Of a DNA stretch of 6,032 nucleotides, positions 5,696-6,032 are shown piece after piece (within the stretch, counting starts at the first letter, position 1; every line of letters begins with the position of its first letter). The DNA is from Gemmatimonadota bacterium. Lineage in GTDB: Bacteria; Gemmatimonadota; Gemmatimonadetes; Longimicrobiales; Gaopeijiaceae. Location: contig PWZC01000083.1 of the NCBI GenBank assembly GCA_003567615.1, positions 1 to 6,032 on the forward strand, in the 5' to 3' direction. Both the position numbers and the translations under genes were made by a program. The notes under the pieces are model-generated. The model worked only from the letters and a program-made list of their open reading frames with translations. It did no database searches and was not told the origin of the DNA.

Positions 5696-6032
5696 ATGAC
5701 CCCTCGGCGCCCGTCCTGCCTACACCTCTCGGCATTGGCCCTGATCTTCTTCGGGGTTCCAACCCCGGTCCTCCAGGCCCAGTCCATCACCGGGTTCACT
5801 GCCGAGCGAGCCACCGCTCAACTCATGTGCGAGACCGCCCTGGCCGACGTTCCCTCCTCGGACCGCTTCCGGGAGCGGTTGCGGGCCCTCTCCGCCGAGC
5901 CGAATCCAGCTGGGTCCGAGGCCAATGAACGAGTGGCCGAGTACCTGGCGGAGCAGATGGCCGCGGCGGGCTTCCGCATCGACCGCTACCCGTACGACCT
6001 CTACATGCCCTCGCCCGAATCGGCCCACCACA
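5696..6032 (+). CDS. Secreted M28-type zinc peptidase, N-terminal part (cut by window end)
   Basis: The open frame starts at ATG 5696 and is still open at the window edge, giving 112 residues. Residues 1-29 look like a Sec signal peptide: basic start (MTPRRP), hydrophobic core SALALIFFGV, and probable cleavage after LQA before QS. The mature start matches the N-terminal region of glutamate carboxypeptidase II-like M28 peptidases: a helix FTAERATAQLMCETAL, RFRERLRALSAEPNPAGSEA (about 58-77, the '..L...PN.AGS..N' entry motif), VAEYLAEQMAAAGF, and then IDRYPYDLYMPSPE, resembling the 'Y.V.L..P' strand before the protease-associated region. The zinc ligands and catalytic residues lie beyond the window, so activity cannot be judged. 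No Shine-Dalgarno is evident before the ATG, but no better in-frame start is seen. It is separated from the kinase by 176 bases, so it is probably an independent transcript. Confidence 0.85.
   Translation, partial: MTPRRPSCLHLSALALIFFGVPTPVLQAQSITGFTAERATAQLMCETALADVPSSDRFRERLRALSAEPNPAGSEANERVAEYLAEQMAAAGFRIDRYPYDLYMPSPESAHH

Noticed and set aside
1..6032. CRISPR arrays, tRNA/rRNA genes, insertion sequences, phage genes
   Set aside because: No regularly spaced repeats, no transposase or integrase motifs, no recognisable tRNA or rRNA sequence were found by reading both strands.

Overview
The window is high-GC bacterial DNA with densely packed genes. The gene types point to Gemmatimonadota or a similar soil or marine phylum: a Planctomycetes/Acidobacteria/Gemmatimonadota-type ECF sigma factor paired with a very large Ser/Thr kinase carrying TPRs, a DUF4870 membrane protein, and a secreted M28 peptidase. 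This taxonomic reading is inference from gene content, not from a marker gene.

Layout from left to right: (1) a small DUF4870 (Tic20-like) membrane protein on the + strand at 17-421; (2) a short convergent intergenic region (422-526) with two GC-rich hairpins, one built from a perfect 15-bp tandem duplication; (3) two tandem minus-strand genes, 1800-1159 followed by 1123-527, encoding paralogous lipoproteins of unknown function that are more than half identical by hand alignment; (4) a 125-bp divergent intergenic region (1801-1925); (5) a + strand pair, an ECF sigma factor (1926-2462) and a 1018-residue transmembrane Ser/Thr kinase with a CsgG/FlgO-like domain and a helical TPR-rich sensor (2463-5519), the kinase ATG directly abutting the sigma stop codon; (6) a 176-bp intergenic region; (7) the 5' part of a secreted M28-type zinc peptidase gene (5696 to the window end, cut off).

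The most interesting unit is the divergent locus at 527-5519. The sigma factor lacks the acidic D-x-E-D pattern of classical ECF region 2.2 and has His-Thr-Thr-Glu there. It is translationally coupled to a membrane-spanning kinase, which fits the known theme of ECF factors activated by Ser/Thr phosphorylation. The kinase has a non-RD catalytic loop (His-Leu-Asp). The two lipoproteins start from the shared divergent promoter region and are exported like the kinase's C-terminal sensor, so they are candidate targets or partners of the sigma/kinase switch. That functional link is a hypothesis from gene order only.
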